DNA from: Acidimicrobiales bacterium
GTDB lineage: Bacteria > Actinomycetota > Acidimicrobiia > Acidimicrobiales > SZUA-35
DNA length: 64,000 nucleotides
Direction of reading: 5' to 3'
Assembly: GCA_041394265.1 (NCBI GenBank)
Contig: JAWKIO010000005.1
Location: 3,472,001 to 3,536,000, forward strand
Shown: in pieces, positions 1-8,716 of the stretch
How positions within the stretch are numbered: the first letter of the stretch is position 1
Layout of the letters: every line of letters starts with the position of its first letter
Position numbers and translations under genes: made by a program
Notes under the pieces: model-generated
Told to the model about the DNA's origin: nothing
Databases searched by the model: none
The model's input: the letters and a program-made list of their open reading frames with translations, nothing else

Positions 1-827
1 ACCCGGCCGCCGAGCTGGCGGATCCTTCGGGCCCTCACGAGGGTGGTGGTCTCTTCGTGTTGGCGGCTGCCAACCACGATGTCCCAGCCGGACTCCAGCT
101 CGTTCATGATGTCGAGCACGGCCGATGGGGGATAGGCGAGGTCGGCGTCGGTGAACACTCGTGAGCGGCCGGTGGCGGCCATCATCCCGGCTCGCACAGC
201 TGCGCCCTTGCCCTGATTGGGGTCGAGGACGACCACGGTGGCGCCGGCCGCTCGAGCCTGTTCGGCGGTGTCGTCGGGCGAGCCGTCGTCGACCACCAGG
301 ATCTCGAGGTCATCGCCGACCTCGACGCCGATCGTGCTTCGCAACTCGTTCACCGTGTCGGCGATGCGGTGACCCTCGTTGTAGGCGGGCACGACCACCG
401 ACAGGCGGACCTCACCAGGAGCCGCCGCCTGCGACACCCGCTCACCAAGCGTCTGGCGAATCTCGGTGAACAGCACCCACCGGTAGGTCAGCCACCGAGC
501 GCCGGCGGCAAACACGATGGCGACGAGTTTCGTCGGCCACGGAGCAGCGCCGGCCCATGTCAGGAAGCTGACGATCATCACATCGAGTGCACCGGCGATG
601 GTGGCCATCGACACGAAGGTCATCGGGTGGCGAACCCAGCGACTCTGCCGATCATTGCCGAACGTCGCGAACCGATTGGCGAGGTAGGAGAACACGGCCG
701 CCACACTGAGCGAGACCACGTCGGCGGGAACGGCGCCGGCTCGACCCTCCAGTCCGAGGAACAATGCCAGATCGATCGCGGTCGTCAAGACCCCGATGCT
801 CAGGAACGTTCGAAGCCGTCGTCGCAC
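1..827 (-). CDS. GtrA-family membrane domain fused to a GT2 (DPM1-like) glycosyltransferase, 3' end outside the window
   Basis: I read this gene from the reverse strand, starting at a GTG at 827 (M-R-R-R-L-R-T-F-L-S). The first ~120 residues are hydrophobic with several membrane spans and conserved Asn/Arg positions (YLANRFATF, RWLTYRWVLF), as in GtrA flippase-like proteins. From about residue 140 a family-2 glycosyltransferase begins (LSVVVPAYNEG, VDDGSPDDT, NQGKGAAVRAGM, FTDADLAYPP, GSRQ). GT2 proteins of this kind usually make polyprenyl-phosphate sugars, and GtrA partners are thought to move them across the membrane, so the fusion suggests synthesis and flipping of a lipid-linked sugar for cell-envelope glycosylation. 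The usual order is GT2 then GtrA; here GtrA comes first. The C-terminus lies beyond base 1. The ribosome site is weak, so the start is uncertain by a few codons. Confidence 0.8.
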   Translation of the reverse strand, partial: MRRRLRTFLSIGVLTTAIDLALFLGLEGRAGAVPADVVSLSVAAVFSYLANRFATFGNDRQSRWVRHPMTFVSMATIAGALDVMIVSFLTWAGAAPWPTKLVAIVFAAGARWLTYRWVLFTEIRQTLGERVSQAAAPGEVRLSVVVPAYNEGHRIADTVNELRSTIGVEVGDDLEILVVDDGSPDDTAEQARAAGATVVVLDPNQGKGAAVRAGMMAATGRSRVFTDADLAYPPSAVLDIMNELESGWDIVVGSRQHEETTTLVRARRIRQLGGR

Positions 828-936
828 ATGCGGAACCTAGCGTCTGGCGAGACGGCTAGGGTCCAGGGCGTGACGAAACACACCCTTCACATTTCTTGCG
901 TGCTAGTCAAACCCGTAGTGTCTAGATTGCCGAGGC

Positions 937-1704
937 ATGCGGGAGATGATCGACTTGACTGATGCCGCGCCGGCACCGGCTCTCCGCTTCGTCGACGCGG
1001 GCAAGACGTTTCCTGACGGAACGGTCGCCCTGCGCAACGTCACGTTCGATGTGCGTCCCGGAGAGTTCGTCACCGTCGTCGGCCCCTCTGGGTGTGGCAA
1101 GAGCACGTTGCTGCGGTTGGCCTCCGGTCTCGACGAGGTCACCGAGGGTTCGTGTTCGGTCGATCGGAGCAATATCGGCTACGTCTTTCAGGACGCCACC
1201 CTTCTGCCGTGGCGCAGCGTGCTCCACAACGTCGAGTTGATCGCCGAACTCCACGGTGAGCCAGCGCCGTCCCGGCGTCAGCGAGCGATGGACGCCATCG
1301 GCAAGGTCGGCCTCACGGGGTTCGAATCCCACTACCCACGCCAGCTCTCCGGTGGCATGCGCATGCGGGTCTCGTTGGCCCGCTCGCTGGTGATGTCGCC
1401 GCCGATCTTCCTGTTCGACGAGCCCTTCGGCGCACTCGACGAGATCACCCGCGAGCTCATGAACGAAGAAACACTGCGCCTGTTCCAGCAGGAAGGTTTC
1501 GCCGGATTGTTCATCACCCACTCGATCACCGAAGCGGTGTTCATGAGCACACGAGTGCTCGTCATGTCCGGTCGCCCTGGCCGGATCGTCGATTCCCACG
1601 ACATCCCGTTCGGGTATCCCCGCGATCCCGACCTCCGTTTCGATCCCGAGTTCGCTCGCATCAGCGCCGAGCTGAGCCATGCCCTGCGAGGAGCACACAC
1701 ATGA
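937..1704 (+). CDS. ABC transporter ATP-binding protein (TauB/SsuB/NitT type)
   Basis: This is the cytoplasmic ATPase of an importer, 255 residues, typical for the family. Walker A GPSGCGKST, Q-loop VFQDATLLPW, signature LSGGMRMRVSLARSL, Walker B IFLFDEPFGALD and the H-loop ITHSITEA are all present and intact. The TauB/SsuB group energises uptake of small organic molecules such as sulfonates, nitrate or thiamine and riboflavin precursors. The stop overlaps the start of the permease gene (ATGA), so the two are translationally coupled. A second ATG lies three codons in (946), and no strong ribosome site separates the two starts. The substrate cannot be read from this protein. Confidence 0.93.
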   Translation: MREMIDLTDAAPAPALRFVDAGKTFPDGTVALRNVTFDVRPGEFVTVVGPSGCGKSTLLRLASGLDEVTEGSCSVDRSNIGYVFQDATLLPWRSVLHNVELIAELHGEPAPSRRQRAMDAIGKVGLTGFESHYPRQLSGGMRMRVSLARSLVMSPPIFLFDEPFGALDEITRELMNEETLRLFQQEGFAGLFITHSITEAVFMSTRVLVMSGRPGRIVDSHDIPFGYPRDPDLRFDPEFARISAELSHALRGAHT

Positions 1705-2573
1705 CCGAGGTCGTTGCCGCTGAGCCCGTCGTCGAGACCGACGAGCCGATCGCTGTCCTGGCGCCCACTCCGGCATCACGGCGCGACCCCGTGGCGAAGC
1801 GGGTGGGGCCCCCGCTGGTGGTCTTCGCCGGCTTCATTGCCCTCTGGTACGCCTACGCCCGGTTCGTGCTCGACGAGAACGGACGCAAGACAGCGTTGCC
1901 CTACCCGCACAAGGTGCTCACCTCGTTCTGGGATGGCAAGATCGGGGATCAGCCCTGGCAGTTGTTGAGCGCCCTCTGGGTGACCTTTGAAGTGGCGATC
2001 GTGGGCCTGGTCATCGCCATGGCCATCGGGGTGACCTTTGCCGTGCTGATGAGTCAGGCCAAGTGGGTCGAGACGTCGTTCTACCCCTATGCGGTCTTCC
2101 TCCAGACGGTGCCGGTGCTGGCACTGGTCCCGCTGATCGGCCTGTTGATCGGGTTCGGCTTCTGGTCGCGGGTTCTGGTCTGCGTGATCATCAGCCTCTT
2201 CCCGATCATCACCAATACCCTGTTCGGCTTGAAGTCGGCAGACAAGGGACTTCACGAGCTGTTCGCGCTCCACAACTCGAGTCGCAAGACCAAGCTGATC
2301 AAGCTGCAGCTCCCGGCCGCGTTGCCGGCGATGTTCACCGGCTTCCAGATCTCGGCCGGACTGTCGGTGATCGGCGCGATCGTCGGTGGACTCTTCTTCC
2401 AGCGAGGCCCTCGAGATCTCGGGAACCGCATCCTGCTCTACAGCAGCCGTCTGTCGCCGGGCGAACTGGTGGCGGCCATCATCTTGTCGGCGCTGCTCGG
2501 CATCGTGTTCTTTCAGTTCTTCGGCTCGCTCGGACAGCGGCTCACCCGTCATTGGCACCAGCCAGTGCAGTGA
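1701..2573 (+). CDS. ABC transporter permease (BPD_transp_1, TauC/SsuC type)
   Basis: This is the membrane subunit of the importer, 290 residues, with about six membrane spans. A long soluble N-terminus (about 35 residues) precedes the first span. The EAA-like cytoplasmic loop that docks on the ATPase is visible around residues 180-205 (KSADKGLHELFALHNSSRKTKL onwards, followed by LPAALPAMFTGFQISAG). It overlaps the ATPase gene by four bases and is followed 66 bases later by the substrate-binding lipoprotein, completing the three-part operon. Confidence 0.92.
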   Translation: MTEVVAAEPVVETDEPIAVLAPTPASRRDPVAKRVGPPLVVFAGFIALWYAYARFVLDENGRKTALPYPHKVLTSFWDGKIGDQPWQLLSALWVTFEVAIVGLVIAMAIGVTFAVLMSQAKWVETSFYPYAVFLQTVPVLALVPLIGLLIGFGFWSRVLVCVIISLFPIITNTLFGLKSADKGLHELFALHNSSRKTKLIKLQLPAALPAMFTGFQISAGLSVIGAIVGGLFFQRGPRDLGNRILLYSSRLSPGELVAAIILSALLGIVFFQFFGSLGQRLTRHWHQPVQ

Positions 2574-2639
2574 GCAAGCACCGCAAGCGTCAATGATCCA
2601 CGTCGTCCGTTGAGGCGGGCGCGCAACATGGGAGAGAGA

Positions 2640-3836
2640 ATGAACCGCACGAAATCCAACGCACGATGGCTCCAGCTGTCGGCTCTGCTGATGGCTCTCG
2701 GGCTCGTCGCCGCTGCTTGCGGCAGCGACAGCGCCAGTGGCGGCGACGACGCTGCTGTTGCCGACGACGCCGGCAGCAGCGATGGCGGCAGTGATGGCGG
2801 CAGCACCGAAGGTGTAGCCGGTAGCCTCGCCGACTGCCCGAACCCGATCGTCATCCAGACCGACTGGTTCCCCGAGTCCGAGCACGGTGCGGTGTACAAC
2901 CTGACCGGCGGCGAGGGCTCGGTCGACCCCGAGTCCGGTCGCTTCAGTGGTCCGCTCAGCGCAGATCCCAGCATCACGGTCGAGGTTCGCGCCGGCGGTC
3001 CGTTCCTGGGTGACCAGACGACGATTGCCGTGATGGCCACCGACCCTGACATCCTCCTCGGCTACGTCAACACCGACGAAGCGATCAACAACTATGCGGA
3101 CTTCCCGACCACGGCCGTGTTCGCACCGCTCGACATCAATCCGCAGATCATCATGTTCGATCCCGAGACCTACCCGATCTCGAGCTGGGACGAGGTCAAG
3201 GAGACCGGGGCCGTCATCGCCCACTTCGGTGGCGCGACCTACACCGAGTACCTCGTCGGCGCCGGCATCGTCGATGCGGGCCAGCTCGACGGTTCGTACG
3301 ACGGTGCCCCGACTCGGTTCATCGCCGAGGGTGGCGCATTGATGCAGCAGGGGTTCGCCACGCAGGAGCCCTACAACTACGAGAACGTGTTCACCGAGTG
3401 GGGCAAGCCGGTCGACTTCCTGCTGATCCACGACGCCGGTTTCGAGATCTATCAGGGCCCGCTGACGATCCTCGACTCGAAGCTCGACGAGAACCGTTCC
3501 TGCCTCTCGGCCCTCGTGCCGGTGCTGCAGCAGTCGGCGGTCGACTTCCAGAACGATCCGGCAGCAACCAATGCCGCGATCCTGCAAGCGGTCACCGACA
3601 TCGACAGCTTCTGGCAGCTGACCCCTGACGGGATGACCAACACGGTCAGTGAGATGACCCGCCTGAACATGGTCGGCAACGGCCCGAACAGCACCATTGG
3701 CGACTTCGACATGGACCGAGTCAGCGAGGTCATCAAGGTCGTGCAGGAGCAGGTGCCATCGATCAACGTTCCCGAGGGGATCACCGCCGAGGACCTCGTC
3801 ACCAACGAGTTCATCGACGAGTCGATCGGCCTCTAG
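2640..3836 (+). CDS. ABC transporter substrate-binding lipoprotein (NMT1/THI5-like)
   Basis: I chose the ATG at 2640 because GGGAGAG sits just upstream; a longer frame from TTG 2610 has no such site. The 398-residue product starts with a basic stretch and a hydrophobic segment ending in a lipobox (LVAAAC), so it should be a lipid-anchored binding protein outside the membrane. A Gly/Ser/Asp-rich linker follows. The body (VIQTDWFPESEHGAVYNL, later NPQIIMFDPETYPISSWDEV and LLIHDAGFEIYQGPL) fits the NMT1/THI5-like class used for pyrimidine-, riboflavin- or sulfonate-type ligands. The ligand is not determined. It is the last gene before a strong terminator at 3849-3873. Confidence 0.88.
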   Translation: MNRTKSNARWLQLSALLMALGLVAAACGSDSASGGDDAAVADDAGSSDGGSDGGSTEGVAGSLADCPNPIVIQTDWFPESEHGAVYNLTGGEGSVDPESGRFSGPLSADPSITVEVRAGGPFLGDQTTIAVMATDPDILLGYVNTDEAINNYADFPTTAVFAPLDINPQIIMFDPETYPISSWDEVKETGAVIAHFGGATYTEYLVGAGIVDAGQLDGSYDGAPTRFIAEGGALMQQGFATQEPYNYENVFTEWGKPVDFLLIHDAGFEIYQGPLTILDSKLDENRSCLSALVPVLQQSAVDFQNDPAATNAAILQAVTDIDSFWQLTPDGMTNTVSEMTRLNMVGNGPNSTIGDFDMDRVSEVIKVVQEQVPSINVPEGITAEDLVTNEFIDESIGL

Positions 3837-3848
3837 TCCGAGCGGAAG

Positions 3849-3873
3849 GCCGGCCCTTTGGGGCCGGCTTTTT
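3849..3873 (+). terminator. Rho-independent terminator of the ABC operon
   Basis: The arms GCCGGCCC (3849-3856) and GGGCCGGC (3861-3868) pair perfectly around a TTTG loop and are followed by five Ts (3869-3873). It begins 12 bases after the stop codon of the binding-protein gene. Confidence 0.92.
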
Positions 3874-3919
3874 CGCGCCCGGAATCGAATGGGTCGCACG
3901 GCCTAGTGGGCGGGAGTTT

Positions 3920-4054
3920 GTGCCCATCAAGAACACCCTCGAATCGGTCGTAGTCATGCGTGTCAGCAAGACATCCGAATCCGAAGGACTTGGGATGACC
4001 CCCACCCCGATTGACACCCCGAGCAACGATGGCGACATCGTTCGCAAATGGTGA
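3920..4054 (+). CDS. Tiny ORF, 44 residues, unknown
   Basis: GTG 3920 opens a 44-codon frame (starting M-P-I-K-N-T-L-E-S) after GGGAG at a short spacing; an internal ATG at 3956 would give 32 residues. About three quarters of third positions are G or C, compatible with coding. The product is hydrophilic, ends in R-K-W, and matches nothing I recognise. A second tiny frame starts 14 bases after its stop. It may be a real small peptide or chance. Confidence 0.35.
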   Translation: MPIKNTLESVVVMRVSKTSESEGLGMTPTPIDTPSNDGDIVRKW

Positions 4055-4068
4055 GAAACGAGCAACAC

Positions 4069-4167
4069 ATGAGCAACGCAATGAAGGCACGGCTTTACGC
4101 CACCACCGCCGTCGTCGGCCTCAGCGGCCTCATCACCGTGATGGGTGCCCCCTGGAAGTTCAACTGA
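4069..4167 (+). CDS. Tiny membrane-peptide ORF, 32 residues
   Basis: ATG 4069 opens a 32-codon frame with a basic N-terminus (MSNAMKARLYA), a hydrophobic segment of about 15 residues (TTAVVGLSGLITVMG) and a short tail ending A-P-W-K-F-N. Almost every third base is G or C, as in the neighbouring real genes, which random sequence would rarely give. It would be a single-span or membrane-active peptide. A perfect 11-bp hairpin follows at 4188-4214. I do not recognise the family. Confidence 0.45.
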   Translation: MSNAMKARLYATTAVVGLSGLITVMGAPWKFN

Positions 4168-4187
4168 TCGCTTCGGTGCCTCACCGG

Positions 4188-4214
4188 GCCGGCGAGGAGT
4201 TCTTCCTCGCCGGC
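4188..4214 (+). terminator. GC-rich hairpin after the tiny ORFs
   Basis: GCCGGCGAGGA (4188-4198) pairs perfectly with TCCTCGCCGGC (4204-4214) around a five-base loop. No T-run follows, so it may be a weak terminator or an mRNA-stabilising stem. Confidence 0.5.
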
Positions 4215-4277
4215 TCAAATCTCTGTGCAGTGGACCGATAGTCACCTCGACGGCTCCCATCGGACATCGGCACGACC

Positions 4278-6317
4278 ATGAGACAACGCATACGGCAGGT
4301 ACGTGCCCATCGGTTGAGCCTCCTGATCTGGCTCACGGTGTTGGCCGCAGCCCTCGTCCTCTCGACCGCGTTTGCGAATCTGGACGGTGTGTCGCCGAGC
4401 GGTGACCACCACGCCACGTTCGTCGTCTTCGCGATCCTTCTCTTTGCCACCGAGCTCCGGCCAATTCCGTCGCTGACCGACGACACCGAGCTCACTGCAT
4501 CGTGGGCCTTCGCCTTCACGTTGCTGCTGATCGCACCGTTGGCGGGCGCCCTCTTGGCGGTCTGTGTCGCACCCATCGCGAGCGACCTGCACAAGCGGAA
4601 GCGTTTCGACCGGACCATGTTCAACGCCGGCCAGTTCATGCTGAGCTTGGCCTTCGGCAATGTGGTCGGCTCGCTCATCGACGACCTCTCGCGAGTGTCC
4701 GACGGCGACCCGGTCACCCTGCGCTGGCTGGTTGCGGTCATTGCCGCCTGTGCCGCCGGTTTCGCCGCCAACAGCGTCTTCATCAGCGTGGCTGTCGCCT
4801 TCAGCCAGGGCCTGCCCGTGCGCGAGATGCTGCGACGTTCGCTTGGCATCAACGCCGGCATGGACGGGCTGCTGCTGGCGCTCGCCCCGGTGTTCGTCGT
4901 CATCGGACTCGATGCGCTCATCCTCGTCCCGCTGTTGCTGTTCACCGTCTTCGTGATCTTCCGAAGTGCGTCGATCGCCCTCCGCAACAAGCACGAGGCC
5001 ACACACGACGAACTCACCGGCATCGCCAATCGCCGCATGTTCGAAGACCACGCCGCCATGGTCGTCGATGCGTCGCGTGCCGACGACCTCCAGTTCGCCC
5101 TCGTGCACATCGACCTCGATGGCTTCAAAGGGGTCAACGACCGTCTCGGTCACCGCTACGGCGACCTCGTGCTCATCGAGATCGGTCGACGCCTCGAAGC
5201 CGCCGAGCGTTCCACCGATCAGGTCGCTCGCCTGGGTGGTGACGAGTTCGCGCTCCTGATCGCCGACATCGACTCCGACGCCAAGGCCCTGGCCATTGCC
5301 GAGCGAGTCTGTGCCGAGATCACCCGTCCACTCGAGATCGAAGGTGTGCCCCTGACCGTCGGCGCCAGCATGGGCATGGCGCTGTTCCCGAAGCACGGTG
5401 ACTCGATCGAAGAACTGCTGCACAATGCCGACACGGCGATGTACGCAGCGAAGCGGCTCGGTGGGGGCGTGCAGGTCTTCGCCGGAATGAAGGACGACAT
5501 CGGCCCCAAGCGGGTCGAGTTGCTGAGCGAACTGGCCGTCGCCATCGAGAAGGGCCAGCTCAGCCTGGCCTACCAGCCGAAGGTCGACATGGTCACGGGA
5601 GCGGTCACGACCGTCGAGGCCCTCCTGCGGTGGACGCATCCGGTCCACGGTGATGTCCGACCCAGTTGGTACATGCCGCAGGCCGAACAAACCGACCTGA
5701 TCACACCCCTCACCGACCACGTGATCGAGCTCGCGCTCGCCCAGTGCCGGCGCTGGAAGAACGACGGGATCGATGTCGGTGTGGCCGTCAACGTCTCGGC
5801 TCGCAACTTGCACGACCTTCGGCTCGCTGCCCGTGTCGCCGACGCACTGGAACGACATCAACTCCCGGCAGCGGTGCTCGAGCTCGAGATCACCGAGAAC
5901 GCCGTGATGGAGGATCCGCTACGTGCCCGCACGGTCCTGGGCGATCTGCGTGAGCTCGGCGTCAGCCTCGCCATCGACGACTTCGGCACCGGCTACTCCT
6001 CGCTGTCGGTGCTGCGCGACCTCGATGTCGACCGCATCAAGATCGATCGGGCCTTCGTGACCAACGTGGCGACGTGTGAGAGCGATCGCAGCATCGTGCG
6101 TTCGGTGGTCGAGCTCGGACGGAACCTCGGAATGAAGACGATCGCCGAGGGCGTCGAGACGGTCGAAGCACTCGATGTCCTGCGTTCGATCGGCTGCGAC
6201 GAGATCCAGGGGTTCCTCTTCGCCGCTCCGCTGCCGAGCGAACTCCTCACCCCGATGCTCCGCCAGGGGCGCATCGAGTTCTCCGAACTCCCCGACGCAC
6301 GAGTCACACCGTCATGA
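4278..6317 (+). CDS. Membrane-bound GGDEF-EAL c-di-GMP enzyme
   Basis: This 679-residue protein has about seven hydrophobic N-terminal segments (residues 15-230) that form a MASE-like sensor, then a GGDEF domain with intact LGGDEF near residue 319 and an inhibitory RxxD site (RSTD, five residues before GGDEF), then an EAL domain (VEALLRW near 446, ITENAVMED, DDFGTGYSSL, KIDRAFV, AEGVET). GGDEF domains make c-di-GMP from GTP and EAL domains hydrolyse it to pGpG. Both sites look complete, so the protein could do either; the I-site suggests product feedback on the cyclase. The stop overlaps the start of the DUF5317 gene. Confidence 0.93.
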   Translation: MRQRIRQVRAHRLSLLIWLTVLAAALVLSTAFANLDGVSPSGDHHATFVVFAILLFATELRPIPSLTDDTELTASWAFAFTLLLIAPLAGALLAVCVAPIASDLHKRKRFDRTMFNAGQFMLSLAFGNVVGSLIDDLSRVSDGDPVTLRWLVAVIAACAAGFAANSVFISVAVAFSQGLPVREMLRRSLGINAGMDGLLLALAPVFVVIGLDALILVPLLLFTVFVIFRSASIALRNKHEATHDELTGIANRRMFEDHAAMVVDASRADDLQFALVHIDLDGFKGVNDRLGHRYGDLVLIEIGRRLEAAERSTDQVARLGGDEFALLIADIDSDAKALAIAERVCAEITRPLEIEGVPLTVGASMGMALFPKHGDSIEELLHNADTAMYAAKRLGGGVQVFAGMKDDIGPKRVELLSELAVAIEKGQLSLAYQPKVDMVTGAVTTVEALLRWTHPVHGDVRPSWYMPQAEQTDLITPLTDHVIELALAQCRRWKNDGIDVGVAVNVSARNLHDLRLAARVADALERHQLPAAVLELEITENAVMEDPLRARTVLGDLRELGVSLAIDDFGTGYSSLSVLRDLDVDRIKIDRAFVTNVATCESDRSIVRSVVELGRNLGMKTIAEGVETVEALDVLRSIGCDEIQGFLFAAPLPSELLTPMLRQGRIEFSELPDARVTPS

Positions 6318-6985
6318 TCACCGCCGCCGTCTTCCTCGTTCTGGTCGCCACCGTGCCGCTCCTCGGCGGGCAACTGTCCCGGCTCGGGGAGATCCGGCTC
6401 CAGGGATGGTGGACGATCGTGACGTCACTCGTCATCCAGATCGTGCTCATCGAGGTGCTGTCGGACTCGTTCGGTGGCGTCACGGCAGCGGCGCTCCACC
6501 TCGCGAGCTACTTCCTGGCATTCATCTTCGTCTGGCAGAACCGCCACGTCGTAGGCATGGGAATCATCGTGCTCGGCGGCTTCATGAACACCGCCGCCAT
6601 CGCCGCCAACGGCGGGGTCATGCCCGCCCGGCTCGAAGCGCTCGAGACCGCCGGCATCATCAGCGATTCGCCGACCTTCGAGAACTCGGCCCCGGTCGAG
6701 AACGCTCGCCTGGCTTTCCTCGGCGACGTGTTCGCCATCCCCGAGGGCATCCCGTTCGCGAACGTGTTCAGCATCGGCGACATCCTCCTCGTGCTCGGCG
6801 CCGGCATCACCGTGCATGTGGTTGGCCAGTCGTCGCTCGGTCGAAGGCTTCGAGTGCTGGACGATCCACCCGTCGAGCTGGAGCCCGAGCCGCTCGTGAC
6901 CACGCCGATCGTGACCACGCCGGAACCCGTCGATTCCCTCGTCGCTCGCTACGAACAGTCCCTGGCCTTACGACGTAAGAAATAG
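6314..6985 (+). CDS. DUF5317 family membrane protein
   Basis: This 223-residue protein overlaps the GGDEF-EAL gene by four bases (ATGA). It has about five membrane spans and the conserved segment FMNTAAIAANGGVMPA, which I associate with DUF5317, a family of unknown function common in Acidimicrobiia and Firmicutes. The final 50 residues are a charged, Pro/Thr-rich cytoplasmic-type tail. Its coupling to a c-di-GMP protein suggests a shared signalling or envelope role, which is inference. Confidence 0.75.
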   Translation: MITAAVFLVLVATVPLLGGQLSRLGEIRLQGWWTIVTSLVIQIVLIEVLSDSFGGVTAAALHLASYFLAFIFVWQNRHVVGMGIIVLGGFMNTAAIAANGGVMPARLEALETAGIISDSPTFENSAPVENARLAFLGDVFAIPEGIPFANVFSIGDILLVLGAGITVHVVGQSSLGRRLRVLDDPPVELEPEPLVTTPIVTTPEPVDSLVARYEQSLALRRKK

Positions 6986-7055
6986 AGTCTTTGGTCCCTG
7001 TCTGCCATGACGTGACATCCGTAACGTCTCCTCCAACTCACGATTGGAGAGCAAC

Positions 7056-7952
7056 ATGGCCGACTTCCTCAATGCCTTCACGATCCAGCGGTGGCTCGAA
7101 CTGTGTCCGCAGGGCTATCTCGAAGACACCGTCTACGGCCACGGCGAGTCCGAACGTGAACCCGAGGTATTGGTCGCCGACGACGATTTGCGGACCGAGG
7201 CGATTCGTTCGACCGTGCAACTCGTCGTCGGTGAGCGTGCGGCCCTGGCGGCGTCGTCCGGGCTCATCAACTCGGCGCCCGACTATCCGAGCAAGCGCTT
7301 CCTGGCGACCCAGACGCTCGACGAGGCTCGTCATGTCGAGATCTTCACCCAGCGGCTGCACGACCTCGGCGTGAAGCCAGCCGATCTCGAGTCGACGATC
7401 GACCACTTCGTCAATCCCCATCTGGTCAAATTCGCCGAGGTGCTACTCGAGAAGGTCGACGCCGGTGACTTCATCGCCGGGGTCGTCGGTCAGAACATCG
7501 TGCTCGAAGGTCTCGCCTTCAGCGTCTTCGAGATGATGGAGGTCTCGAACCGGCAGGGGAATCCCAAGTTCGCTCACACGCTCAGCGGCACCATCGCCGA
7601 CGAGCGGCGTCACGTGGGCTTCGGCGAGAACCGCATCGGTTCGCTCATCCGGGAGCACCCCGAGAAGAAGCCCGAGATCGAGAAGATGCAGAAGGAGATG
7701 GCCGGCCACATGCTGGCCACGTTCTCCACCGCCTTTGCCGACGACGGCCGCATCGACGACGCCACGAGGGCGCAGAAGCTGGCAGCAGGTGGCGTCGACG
7801 AAGGCACGTCGATGGACTACCACGGCGTGAACCTGGCGACGGCGTCGAACCCGGAGCGCCAGGGTGTGCTCGAGGCCACGGTCATCGAGGAGTTCAAGGT
7901 GCGGCTGGCCAGGATCGGTCTCGAGTATCAGGCGCCGGAACTGGTCCGATGA
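7056..7952 (+). CDS. Ferritin-like / R2-like diiron protein A
   Basis: The start is ATG 7056, because GGAG lies six bases upstream (7046-7049); the longer frame from TTG 7044 would consume that site. The 298-residue protein carries the diiron four-helix pattern: Glu in VVGERAAL, ExxH in DEARHVE, Glu in VLEGLAF and ExxH in DERRHVGFGEN. These six ligands are those of ferritin-like oxidases, oxygenases and ribonucleotide reductase R2 relatives. No R2 radical-channel partner is present. It is the first gene of a three-gene operon with a paralogue and a zinc-ribbon protein. The substrate is unknown. Confidence 0.8.
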   Translation: MADFLNAFTIQRWLELCPQGYLEDTVYGHGESEREPEVLVADDDLRTEAIRSTVQLVVGERAALAASSGLINSAPDYPSKRFLATQTLDEARHVEIFTQRLHDLGVKPADLESTIDHFVNPHLVKFAEVLLEKVDAGDFIAGVVGQNIVLEGLAFSVFEMMEVSNRQGNPKFAHTLSGTIADERRHVGFGENRIGSLIREHPEKKPEIEKMQKEMAGHMLATFSTAFADDGRIDDATRAQKLAAGGVDEGTSMDYHGVNLATASNPERQGVLEATVIEEFKVRLARIGLEYQAPELVR

Positions 7953-8716
7953 GTGCGGTGGCCGACGAGTTCGACCCCCATGCGCTCGAGATCGACGACT
8001 TCATCGAGCAGGTGCGCTCGTTCGAGTTCTGGTTCCAGGCCGTCGAGGGCTACCTCACGGATCGGCCCTACGGCCATCGTGAGGATGCCCCCGAGCCTGA
8101 TCTGGAACCGGCCGATCGCGATCGGCTGATCACGACCCTGTGCAACTACTGCGTCGGCGAGACGGCGGCACTCGACGGCGCCAGCGGGATGATCGACTTC
8201 GCCCCCAACCGTCACGCCAAGATCTTCCTGGCGACCCAGGTGGTCGACGAGGCCCGGCATCTCGAGGTCTTCCTGCATCGGCTGCAATCGCTCGGGGTTG
8301 CCGACCCCGAGGCCGAGATCGAGCGACGAGCGAACCCGAACCTGCTGGTGTTCAAACAGCGCCTGCACGACCTGGTGGCGGCGAGAGATTGGGAGGCCTC
8401 GGTCTTCGCTCAGAACGTCGTGCTCGAAACGATGGAGAGCACGGTTTTCGTGACCCATGCCAGGAGCGCCGATGCACTGACCGCCGAGATCCTCGACGGA
8501 GTGATCAAGGACGAGCGGCGCCACCTCGGGTTTGGTGAGAACGATCTTGGGGGCCTGCTGGTGACGGCGCCCGAGTTGCGAGGCCGGCTTGCCGACTTGC
8601 GGGCCGAGCTCGATCCGTTGGTGCTCGGCAGCTTCGAGGCGGCAGCCAGCGACGAGCGCCGCGTTGCGCTCGGTCGTGACTACCTCGACGCGGTCGAGCG
8701 ACTGGGGCTGACGTGA
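7949..8716 (+). CDS. Ferritin-like / R2-like diiron protein B (paralogue of A)
   Basis: This 255-residue protein overlaps gene A by ATGA. It repeats the same ligand set: Glu in CVGETAALDG, ExxH in DEARHLEVF, Glu in VLETMEST and ExxH in DERRHLGFGEN. It is about 40 residues shorter than A, mainly at the C-terminus. Two adjacent paralogues suggest a heterodimer or two successive oxidation steps. Both metal sites look complete, so neither copy is obviously structural only. Confidence 0.8.
   Translation: MSAVADEFDPHALEIDDFIEQVRSFEFWFQAVEGYLTDRPYGHREDAPEPDLEPADRDRLITTLCNYCVGETAALDGASGMIDFAPNRHAKIFLATQVVDEARHLEVFLHRLQSLGVADPEAEIERRANPNLLVFKQRLHDLVAARDWEASVFAQNVVLETMESTVFVTHARSADALTAEILDGVIKDERRHLGFGENDLGGLLVTAPELRGRLADLRAELDPLVLGSFEAAASDERRVALGRDYLDAVERLGLT

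Noticed and set aside
369..962. Long plus-strand frame over the first glycosyltransferase gene
   Set aside because: The reverse strand reads a clean GtrA-GT2 protein through the same bases; the forward frame is a low-complexity shadow.
1776..3899. 707-codon reverse frame under the ABC transporter
   Set aside because: It is antisense to three well-supported genes with intact motifs and reads as composition-driven Arg/Asp/His-rich sequence.
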